From NCBI GenBank assembly GCA_900660155.1, contig CABFPE010000203.1:1190905-1217409 (forward strand): a stretch of 26,505 nucleotides of DNA, in the 5' to 3' direction. Under the pieces are notes generated by a model. The model saw nothing but the letters and a program-made list of their open reading frames with translations. It was not told the origin of the DNA and searched no databases. Below, one piece after another: positions 19,000 to 26,505 of this stretch (position 1 is the first letter of the stretch; each line of letters starts with the position of its first letter). Position numbers and translations under genes: made by a program. The DNA is from Hofstenia miamia. Its lineage: Eukaryota; Xenacoelomorpha; Acoela; Hofsteniidae.

Positions 19000-19468
19000 G
19001 ATTAGAAGCATCATAGGGGCATCAGTGTCAGGGGTGTGTGCATCTTCAGCGCTGATCCTAGTATCAGGGTAGAAATGGAGAAAAACTTCTCAGAGGGATT
19101 CCATATGTGTAGTGTGATCAACAAAGAGTGAACAGTACTTGTTCACCTTCTGTAGTGTCATCTCATTGGGATCTGTGATGCCAGCACATAACATAGTAAT
19201 GATCTTGAATGTGCTTGGTTACATCATAGTATCAGGTGATCATCTCTGCTTTGTTGGTCCACATAAGATCACCTCCAGCCTGAAACAAGATGATGATGCA
19301 AGGATCAAGAGAGTTATTAGTTCTGTGGATCTTCTCTAGTTGGGTGGAGATTGGCTGTCCCTTTTGAAGGATATCTTTTATCATTAGCTTTCCATTGATA
19401 TATACACACTCAGGATTTCTGCCTTCCAACAGTGCATCATGGGTTTCTCTGTACTCCTTTGTTTGCAT
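19000..19468 (-). pseudogene. E3 orphan ORF, C-terminal block
   Basis: Open at 19232-19468 (78 codons), then continuing past a TGA and a frameshift. VYINGKLM, CIIILF and DLMWTN match E1. Past the TGA come YYDVTK, then in the next frame ITDPNEMT, FYPD and AHTPDTDAPMMLLI, matching E1 DPNNIT, FYPD and AHTSRADAQMTLMI. The H-x4-D-A spacing is kept in both elements, which is the main support for a possible Exo III-like site. One TGA replaces the Trp of E1 SLWKVF. Confidence 0.55.
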
Positions 19469-20300
19469 GGCCCTATTGACTTCAGCAGCAGTTGAGATGT
19501 AATTGATACAGTTGGCGAGATGGGAAGAAACCTTCTTCTTTCCACAGTGGACTCTTCATGACATAAAGATCAGTGGCGTCATCAGGCAAGGTGGTGGAAT
19601 ACAGAGAAGATTGTTCTTCTTGATGTTGTTCTCCAACTGGGCAAAACAGAACAGGATAATTAATCTTGGCTTCCCAAATGGAATGCTGTGGAGTCTGTGG
19701 CTCCGTAAATTTTCAATCTGAGAGGTAGTTAGGCGTAGTCAAGCTGTGGTGCACTCTACATCCAGGGCGAGTTGTTACCCTGGTGATAGTAGGAGGACCA
19801 AGTCTTCCTTAGTGAGCATCTTGGTAAGACACCATTTCATAAGACCTAGTATGTCATTATCATTATTAGGCTTGATGACTCTATTGACAATTGCTGGTTT
19901 CTCAGCAAATTCTTCAGGGTGGTGCTCTATCATTAGAATTCGTTCATTATCAAGTGAGGGACCAAGCTGGTGTGAGCTTTGGAGGGACTGTTACTCCAGA
20001 AAACTTCTCTAGGTTGACAGCTTTGATCAGGGCTTTAGTCACTGGAGAGACCTCAATAGCTGATGAGGATAAAAGCTCTTCCTCACAGTAGAATTGCTCT
20101 GGTCTCTTCATTGTTTGTCCCAAAACAGTGATAGGGATGATCTCACCATCCTTAGTTGCTTGCTGCTGTGTTTTCATGGGGTGGCTGTATCCTCACTCTG
20201 GGTAGTTAAGGCATTCCAGGTTAAACAAAATCTCTGTGCATGACTGGATGTTGTAATGACCAACAATCTCAATGAATTGCTTTGTCAAACAGTACTTGCA

Positions 20301-20705
20301 TCACATAAGCAGGCTGGTGCACAGGGGTATGTATTCTGAATTGAGAGAAGGAAATTTAGTTTCTGTGGTGGCTCCCCACATATATATCTTGAGTGTGTCT
20401 GAAAAGATGTTTAAGTCAGAAAAGGCGACTCCTAAACAGTTTACAATCATTTGTGGCAGGAGGCAGCCAAGGGGTCCACTGGATCCAATGAGGTGAGCAA
20501 AAAACTTCTCAAAATGTTCCATCGCTTTTTTAGACTTCCCTGGAGAGGAGGGTAATGAACAGGAGTGGAGCAGCCAGTTTTTCACTTTCCATGTGGTGGG
20601 AACAATAGCGACATTGTGAGGACACTGCTTTGCAAGTTTCTCTTGAGTGGGCTTATCCAAGGGTAGTTGAAGGTGAGGATCAATGTGATTGGATTGCTGG
20701 TGCAA
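20301..20705 (-). pseudogene. E3 orphan ORF, middle block
   Basis: 134 codons, longer than the E1 counterpart 5715-5999. KNWLLHS near residue 42 and IYMWG near residue 107 are the shared anchors. The segment between has FEKFFAHLIGSSGPLGCLL, moderately hydrophobic but too short and interrupted to call a membrane helix. The upstream part HPHLQLPLDKPTQEKLAKQ is open here but broken in E1. Confidence 0.55.
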
Positions 20706-20725
20706 ATTTCTCAGAGAACAGCTTC

Positions 20726-21412
20726 TCAGAAAAGTTTTGGTGGTCTTGTGTATTGTGAGATAGATGTAACTTGGTGATACTGTGAAGTCAGGCTACAGAT
20801 GTTGATTGTAGGCCACTCTGTTTCAGGACTGCAATCTACCTTTAAGTTTGTCCACACTTCATTGATTTCCTGCAGCGTAGCTGCACTCTGTGAGAAGGTG
20901 AAACTAACGTGGAGATTGGATACAGTGGTGAGGCCAGGTGAGCTGATGTTAATTGACTCCAGAGACTGAGCTTGAATACATGCATTGATGATTAGACAAG
21001 TGTTGACCTCAAGACAGTGCATTGGGATCTTTTTACACAAGAGCAGATCTGTATAAATGATCTTTGTGGCTGAAATTATGTGAGTGTTGTACATACTCAT
21101 GGGCATGTAGGAAATGCTGTATAAAACTGTAAGGTTTTCCATATGGAAGTGTAAGCCCTTGACTTAGACTGGGATGGTATCTTGGTACTCCTCCTTTAGG
21201 AACATGACTAAATGTATCTTCTCCACCTTAGTGAGTTGATAGGTGATTTCAATCTTTTCCATTATCTTTGGGTGAGTTACCTCATTGACACAGAAGAAGT
21301 AAGCAATTAACAGGTTGTCAAAGTCAATGTTGATGCATTCAAATTTCTTAATTTTCTCCTTGCTGTTCAAAAGTTGGCACAAGTGGGACAGGTTGAATTC
21401 TTCATCAAACAT
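20726..21412 (-). pseudogene. E3 orphan ORF, N-terminal half blocks
   Basis: Two open pieces, 21164-21412 (82 codons) and 20726-21142 (138 codons). The first carries MFDEEFNLSHL and INIDFDNLLI and aligns with the end of E1 6529-7086. The second carries CLIIN and W.NLK...EWPTINI and aligns with E1 6089-6517. The pieces are separated by a frame break near 21160. No known domain signature. Confidence 0.55.
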
Positions 21413-21760
21413 GGTGGGGATGGTACTTTGCCAATAGGGTCACGCCATGCCAGCTAACATTTTGGAGTCATAACAAATCATAGCATTGATCTTGGGCCTA
21501 CACTCTTCATCAATGATGAAGGGGATGACATTGACAGAACAAGTTAAATCCTTGGTGTTGAAAGTCCATCATAACTTATTTTTGGTTTCTTCTGATAGAT
21601 TGTCTCAAACTGCTTTCTGAGTAGCAATGAAGTACGGATGCAAAATCTTGTCACCAACCTTAGATGTCTTTGCTTTACATTCCTCTGCTTTTCAGGACCT
21701 AACACTAGTTGAATCATGGGAGGAAGGATCAGGACTAGGAGTAAGTTTTGAGTCAACATG

Positions 21761-22412
21761 GGATGGGGTTATGTTAGTCAATTGGACAAAAGGCACTCTA
21801 AGCTCCTTGGAGTTCCACACAGAGAGTTGTCTCTGTGTGTAGTCATCCAAGGCCCACTCCTGCTCAGAGAGTTATCTCTGAGCGTAGTTGTAGGAAGTCT
21901 GCTCCTGAGGAGAGAGTTGTCTCCCCTCATAGTGGCAGCTGCTGCTACTGGAGTCCTCTGCTGGGCGCTCTTGCTTTTGTGATGTGCTTTCATCTACTCA
22001 TCTCAGTGTTGTTGATTGATTCATTTCATCTCACGAGTTGATTTGTTGTCACACTTGGCGTCTGGCTGGTGGTTGATTTTCTGATCTCTTCATAGTTAAT
22101 AAATAAAGAGATAAGATTAAGGTCCCATTCCTGGGTATTTAAGTGATCTAAATATCTCTGATTTCTAGCTTTTTGTTTAGGCAAAATATGAGTAGCTATA
22201 GTGTTGCTACTACTGCTGAGGTTACTATCATACTCAACTTGAGTAAGGTTGTCTTCCTCACATTTGGTGAGGTTATCATAATATTCAATTTCGTTTACAC
22301 CATCATCAATGAGAGAAAACTCATTATTATTGTCAATGACTGCATTTTGTATGTCTTTAATAGTTCATCTAAGTTGCTGAAAATGGGCGACTTTACTGTT
22401 ATTTAGTAAGTA
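21761..22412 (-). pseudogene. pol: E3 pol C-terminal extension and linker
   Basis: After the GPY/F module the minus-strand frame holds an acidic, Asp/Asn/Ser-rich segment (EYYDNLTKCEEDNLTQ and on), then KARNQRYL...EWDLNLISLF at about 22090-22180. The latter matches ARNK..YDPEIWDINLL in E1 and VRDKYVYDPKVWDLNLL in E2, so this small block is shared by all three elements. The tandem repeat above follows. Function unknown; the position suggests a spacer between integrase and the orphan protein. Confidence 0.55.
21817..21935 (-). repeat. E3 linker tandem repeat, three imperfect units
   Basis: Three units, near 21817-21845, 21862-21890 and 21906-21935, each with an imperfect palindrome of the type CAGAGAGTT(G/A)TCTCTG and a CTCC block before it. 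On the minus strand they encode (L/H)RDNSL-S-R-S-type repeats of about 15 residues. They lie in the same place as the RFKG-type repeats of E1 and E2, between integrase and orphan ORF, but with a different sequence. Confidence 0.65.
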
Positions 22413-23460
22413 CTAGTGGTGATCTAATACTTTTGTTATAGTAAAAGGTCCTTGCCAATTAGTGGCAAGTTTTTGTACTTGATTGTCATCACTAACCTGA
22501 CAAGGAAAATAAGTGAATACAGAATCTCCTTGCTTATGCTGTTCACTGTACAATTTCTTATCAAAGTTCCTTTTCTGGCAAATAACTGACTGGTTGGTAT
22601 TGTGGCAGATAGAGAGGTGAACTTTCTGGAATTCCTGTAGCATCCAGTTCACGAAATTCTCCAAAGTAGGTTCGTTGTAGTCCAGAAACATGATAGATAG
22701 TGGCGTGTTCACTTCACGGCCAAACATAGCCTTGAAAGGGCTCACTTTGGTGGTAGAGTGAATGGCGGTGTTGTAGAACTCTACTGCCTCTATTGCTTGT
22801 CTCCAATTTCTACTGGCAGCACAAGCTAAGGCTACTCTAATCAATTTAATGACAGTACAATTTAGTTGCTTGATGACACCATTTGACTGCGGATGGTATG
22901 CGGTGGTAAAGTCATGCATGATTTCTAGTTCCTTCATAAGTGTGGACATCAGGTTGTTCTCAAATTGAGGACCGCGGTCAGAAACCAATCTTTCCATAGG
23001 TCTGAGTTTGAAAATCCACTCTTTAACAACCTTTTCTCCAATGACTTTTGCTGTAGTGTTGTTGATCAGAATAAGTCTCACATATTTTGTAAAATGGTCT
23101 ATCAAGACCAGAAGAAACTGAAATCCTTCCTTGTCTCTTGACAATTTCTCTACGTCCATGTGGACTCCATTGTTTGTTCTTTTGGCGACCTGACTATGGA
23201 GCTCAACTCTCTGTTCTAGAAAGTGTCCGGCTCCCTGAAGCAGGCATGCTTCACACTTATCTATGACATCTTGAATGGTAGCTCTTATACCTATTGTAAT
23301 GTATTGAGCATTAAAGGTTTGCTTGGTTTGGATAATTCCGAGGTGACCACATTCGTGAATCTTCCAGACAAGATCCCTCTTGAAGTATTCTGGAATTGCC
23401 AGACGATTATTCTGACTATGCACGTAAAGAAGTCCAGCCTCAGTGATTTTCCAGTGGTAA
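22413..23460 (-). pseudogene. pol: E3 integrase
   Basis: 336 codons open from 23423. HHCC finger: H23 and H27 in KIHECGHLGI, C57 and C60 in CEACL. Core: D90 in VHMDVEKL (Asp kept here, unlike E1 and E2), D149 in VSDRGPQF, and K185 in NGVIKQLN where the catalytic Glu belongs, exactly 35 residues after D149. The Lys codon AAG (22869-22871) follows a C, so ATCGAG to ATCAAG at a CpG explains it. The GPY/F module starts WQGPFTITKVL at the C terminus. Apart from the Glu the domain is uninterrupted, making it the longest intact integrase in the window, but predicted dead. The Met at 23423 is internal to pol. Confidence 0.85.
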
Positions 23461-24230
23461 AGTACCTTTTGGCAACATCACTTATAGTGCAATTAGGGTT
23501 CTTTAATTTGTAGATGATTTCCAATAGAACTTTATCATGTAGCTGATGAGTAGCAATTTCTTTCTCTGAGATCTCCTCCTTCACCATAATGGGGAGGATT
23601 GCTTTCCCGTTCTGTTTGGCATTAATGTCAGGAAGGAGCTCGTAATCACACGCTAAGATAAACCTGAAAGAAGTCTTCTCACCAGGTGGCTTCCACAGGT
23701 ATCTCTCATAACTTGGCAGAATGGTAAAGTAAAATGTATTGAGATGTAATCTCCCAGGATGATGGGTGATTGTAAAGGTGAAATCATTTAGATATTCCAA
23801 CCATCAGGCGACGATGTTCAACTTGTTGCCAGAGAATTTCTTCAGCCATGCTAGCACTGAGTTATTGGTATGAACAACAAATTGACGACCTAAGATGAAG
23901 AATTGAAACTTCTTCAGGCTCTTAACGAGTGCTAACATTTCAGATTTCATTGCTCTGTAATTTAGCTCAACATTGCAGAGCTTCCATCTAAAATTCTGTA
24001 CTGGGCTTTCCTGACCATTGATTATCTGACTTAGAACACCACTGATGGCAACAGAGCTTGCATTGCAGTTGACGATAAATTCACTGGTGTAGTCAGGTGT
24101 ATTCAGACTTGGGATCCGCCTTAGTTCTTGTTTGACAGCATCCAGCTCTTCCTGTTCAGCCCAGGTCCAACAGAACTCAGCGTTCTTGTGGAGCAAATTA
24201 GATATGTGCTTTGTTCAATTGGCTAGTTTG
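23461..24230 (-). pseudogene. pol: E3 RNase H and connection
   Basis: Open pieces 23804-24196 and 23291-23800 (the latter changing frame into integrase). RNase H reads IVNCNAS where D-x-D-A-S is expected, and VHTNNS where TDN is expected; E in KSEMLAL is intact. The three Asn codons (24068-24070, 24062-24064, 23864-23866) are all AAC or AAT preceded by C, that is, former CGAC or CGAT. A TGA near 23801 replaces the Arg of E1 VSRWIEYL. The downstream linker with KEEISEKEI is like that of E1. Confidence 0.8.
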
Positions 24231-24379
24231 GGAATGAAAGAGCCATAGTAATTTAGAAAGTCCATCAAGTGGTGGACGTCTTTACAAGAGTGTGGAGTCT
24301 CAATGCAATCAAGATGGTCTTTCGCATCCTTTTTTATAGATATTCTCCCAGGTTCAATCACTCTTTCTAAGAAGGTAAC

Positions 24380-25208
24380 TCATGGCAAAATGAGTGAACA
24401 TTTATTTCCATTGACCCAGAGACTGGAGTTGTACAAGATCTTAAGAGTGCGACCCAACTTATCTAAGTGATCAGAGAATGTATGTCCAGCAATAAGAATG
24501 TCATCCATATATGTGGTGATCCCAGGTTCGAGAACATTGGCCCCATTCCGGAGTACATGCATGACGTAATGCTGAAACATAGCCGGGGCATTACAAAGCC
24601 CAAAGGCCATGTATTTCCACTTGAAAAGGCCATACAGTGTAATAAAAGTGGTTTTTGGGATGTCGGCAGGCTTCATAGGTATCTGCCAATAGGCCTTACA
24701 GAGATCCAAGCATGAGAACAAACTGTACTTGCTGGCATCATATAGAAGATCCTTGATGCGAGGTAACAGATATGCATCCTTGATAGTGATGTCATTTAAT
24801 CGTCAAAAGTCGATGCAGAGGCAGTACTTCTTGCCTTGGCAGATAAACACCATGGGTGTAGCATATGGACTGTTGCTGTTCTGAATGATCCTGCTTTTAA
24901 TGAGATCACTAAGGATCTGTTCATACTCTGCTCTCAAATTCTCGGGTACCCTCTGAACTGGCAACCAAATGGGGTGATCACTCTTGGTTTCAATAGCATG
25001 TTGTTCCCCAATGGCCTTTCCAACACTAATAGATCCATAATTAAATACATCATGGTGCTGGCACAAAAGAGCAGATAGCGCATCACATTCTTGCAGACTC
25101 AGATGTCCATGAGTTTTCTCATTCACAACTGGGATCCGGACTGGATTGCTTGGTTCACTCAGATCATGAATTGCAGTGAGAACAGGTAAACAGGCAGCTG
25201 CTTTATGT
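24380..25208 (-). pseudogene. pol: E3 reverse transcriptase
   Basis: Two open pieces in pol, 24803-25126 and 24380-24721. The first has PVQRVPENLRAEY, SPYATPMVF and YCLCIDF, ending at a TGA (24803-24805) where E2 has the related FxKLN and Arg is expected. The second has LDLCKAYWQIPM with the first catalytic Asp, MAFGLCNAPAMFQ, and YMDD in TTYMDDILIAG. It ends at a TGA, after which the thumb VTFLERVIEPG and LMDFLNYYGSFIP continue to 24200. The frame is open upstream of 25126 to the LINE junction (AACLPVLTAIHDL), so the LINE cut pol within the protease-RT tether. Confidence 0.85.
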
Positions 25209-25210
25209 TT

Positions 25211-25228
25211 GAATGAATGAATGAATGA
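25211..25228 (-). repeat. LINE 3' tail, (ATTC)n microsatellite
   Basis: Four GAAT units on the plus strand, read as (ATTC)n on the coding strand. It forms the exact junction with E3. Short tandem 3' tails are typical of CR1-like LINEs. Confidence 0.8.
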
Positions 25229-25545
25229 TGTATATTTATCTAAACACTTACAAAAAAAATAAGAACAAATACACTTTACAATGCTAAAAATCCCCAGATT
25301 ATTTGTGCATTAACTTGTTATTTTTATTTATTATTTTTAGTTTTTTTATTAATTTATTGTTACTATGTTTAGAAAGGATAATTTTTGAGCACTAGTGGTG
25401 CTCATTTGTATTACCCATGACATTTAAATTATTATTTGAATATTAAATCAATTAGATTAGTATTTCCTTGTATTACTTTACTTTTTATATTGTTCAAGAA
25501 CCTATTACATTCATTTTCAGATATTTTATCTATATTACAACTAAT
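25229..25545 (-). other. LINE 3' untranslated region
   Basis: Very AT-rich, no open frame of note, between the RT stop codon and the ATTC tail. The region next to the tail is the likely RT recognition site, but I see no clear hairpin. Confidence 0.6.
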
Positions 25546-26505
25546 TTATGCCCTAGAATTTATATAATTCCATATCTTACTTCCCCTAACTTGAAGAGAA
25601 TATCTTTGTAGCATAGAGTTATGCTGTTTTATTGAAGTTTGGTTTTTTAATTTAGCCCTAGTATTATATGTGTGATTAATTTTATTGAAATAGTTAAATT
25701 CCATTGGGTATTCTTTTCTTTGTATTTTTATTATGTGCTTTAGTAGTTCAAATATGTATATTTCATATATATTGAGTATATCACTATCCAAAAACAACTG
25801 TTTTGTCGAATCTTTCGAATGTTTAAAATTAATTATTCTTATTATCTTTTTTTGAATTTTGAAAATAGGCAGTAATGTGTTATAAGTAGTACCACCATAT
25901 ATCAATACTCCATATTGAATTATAGGTAAAATGTAAGTATTGTAATAGTTTAACGTTATATGTTTTTGCACAAAATGTCTCAATTTCATTAACATACCAC
26001 ATAATTTAGATAGTTTCTTACACAATTCGGAAATATGATTAGCAAAAGTCAAATACTTGTCTACTATAATTCCTAAATATTTGTAGGATTCACAAATTTT
26101 TAATTCATAGCCAGATACTTTAAGCCGCTGCAATCCCTCGGTCTCCTTAAAGAAATTTAGTTGCATCGTTTTTTCACAGTTTAATGAAAGTTTGTTATAG
26201 CAAACCCAATCCTGTAGTGTATCTAAATTCAGCTGTAAATTGTTAAACAATATTTGTTTATCATGAGAATCAGAATGGAGATTTGTATCATCAGCAAAAA
26301 GAGTAGTCGATACATTTAAATGACTTGGTAAGTCATTAATATATAATAAAAACAGAAATGGTCCTAAAATCGATCCTTGAGGTACACCATATTTTATCTC
26401 TTTCATGTAAGATTTATTAGAGTCGTTACAAACGTATTGATAAAGCTGATTAAGATAACTTTCAAATAGTTTGAATATATGGCCCCTTAAACCAAAGTTA
26501 TTTAG
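25546..26505 (-). CDS. LINE reverse transcriptase, C-terminal part (partial)
   Basis: The frame is open from the window edge at 26505 to a TAA at 25546 (319 codons); the first Met inside is at 26406, but the protein clearly starts outside. Motifs counted from that Met: YGVPQGSILGPFLFLLYINDL (6-26), FADD at 37-40 with the catalytic Asp pair, YKYLGI at 108-113, then the thumb and a C-terminal segment with HTYNTRAK. This set fits the Jockey/CR1 side of LINEs. RT uses target-primed reverse transcription at a nicked chromosomal site; the endonuclease would be encoded upstream, outside the window. The intact frame indicates a recent insertion. Confidence 0.9.
   Translation of the reverse strand, partial: LNNFGLRGHIFKLFESYLNQLYQYVCNDSNKSYMKEIKYGVPQGSILGPFLFLLYINDLPSHLNVSTTLFADDTNLHSDSHDKQILFNNLQLNLDTLQDWVCYNKLSLNCEKTMQLNFFKETEGLQRLKVSGYELKICESYKYLGIIVDKYLTFANHISELCKKLSKLCGMLMKLRHFVQKHITLNYYNTYILPIIQYGVLIYGGTTYNTLLPIFKIQKKIIRIINFKHSKDSTKQLFLDSDILNIYEIYIFELLKHIIKIQRKEYPMEFNYFNKINHTYNTRAKLKNQTSIKQHNSMLQRYSLQVRGSKIWNYINSRA

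Larger units (their letters stand above)
18696..21760 (-). pseudogene. E3 orphan post-integrase ORF (X protein), whole extent
   Basis: About 3 kb homologous in block order to E1 4132-7086, split by stops and frameshifts. Matches to E1, from N to C terminus: LHPYF/LSEETK (~21600-21660), FDEEFNLSHL and INIDFDNL (21164-21412), the W.NLK...EWPTI block (20726-21142), KNWLL...IYMWG (20301-20705), EEELLSSS...LEKF (19950-20177), EAKINYP (~19650), VYINGKLM...DLMWTN (19232-19468), YYDVTK, FYPD and AHTPDTDA (about 19230-19000), and a terminal A-M-G-A-M followed by TAA in the LTR. No signal peptide or membrane helix seen. Family unknown. Confidence 0.65.
17796..25210 (-). mobile_element. E3: Ty3/gypsy element of a second family, with orphan ORF
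   Basis: A minus-strand LTR element whose 3' LTR (17796-18700) is inside E2. From right to left: pol tether, RT, RNase H, integrase, a linker with tandem repeats, an orphan ORF homologous to that of E1, polypurine tract, LTR. It is interrupted at 25210 by a LINE; protease, gag and 5' LTR must lie to the right of the LINE, outside the window. Protein sequences are only moderately similar to E1/E2, so it is a distinct family. In-frame stops in pol are mostly TGA. Confidence 0.8.
25211..26505 (-). mobile_element. Jockey/CR1-type LINE, 3' part
   Basis: Minus-strand non-LTR retrotransposon, running off the right edge. It consists of the C-terminal half of the RT ORF (25546-26505), an AT-rich 3' UTR (25229-25545) and a short tetranucleotide tail rather than poly(A). 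It sits within E3 pol, so it is the youngest insertion in the nest. The ORF has no internal stop over 319 codons, in contrast to the surrounding elements. Confidence 0.85.

Noticed and set aside
21817..21935. CRISPR-like array, because of repeated palindromic units
   Set aside because: Only three imperfect units, in frame within a retrotransposon of a eukaryotic genome; a coding tandem repeat explains it.

Overview
The window is a transposon-dense, AT-rich stretch of eukaryotic, most likely invertebrate animal, DNA. I see no host gene and no tRNA or rRNA gene. Everything coding is retrotransposon-derived and lies on the minus strand: three Ty3/gypsy-type LTR retrotransposons (called E1, E2 and E3 here) and the 3' half of a Jockey/CR1-type LINE. 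All three LTR elements are decayed, with many in-frame stops and frameshifts. Most stops in pol are TGA, often where a sister copy has Arg, and several catalytic Asp/Glu codons have changed by G-to-A inside former CpG sites. This pattern points to a host that methylates CpG in transposons.

Layout. 1-2147 is AT-rich and non-coding, with one diverged ~190 bp direct repeat. 2148 to about 3007 is a plus-strand solo LTR related to the E3 LTR. 3021-14390 is E1: 3' LTR, polypurine tract, a long post-integrase orphan ORF, integrase, RNase H, RT, protease, gag, primer binding site and 5' LTR, read right to left. 14391-17795 is the interior of E2, a close relative of E1, joined directly to the outer edge of the E1 5' LTR. 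17796-25210 is E3, a more distant family whose 3' LTR sits at 17796-18700 inside the E2 pol tether. E3 is interrupted by the LINE (25211 to the window end), which is inserted in E3 pol just upstream of RT. The nesting order is therefore E2, then E3 in E2, then LINE in E3.

Most interesting point. E1 and E3 both carry, between integrase and the 3' LTR, about 3 kb that once encoded a large (~950-1000 aa) protein. The two versions are highly diverged but align block by block and end at exactly the same place: the polypurine tract encodes the last residues and the stop codon lies in the first bases of the LTR. It sits where env would be, yet I see no signal peptide or membrane segment. In E1 it is in frame with the pol C terminus, which suggests a Gag-Pro-Pol-X polyprotein. 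Its C-terminal block has a weak resemblance to the Exo III motif of DEDDh exonucleases. I cannot assign it to a known family by eye.
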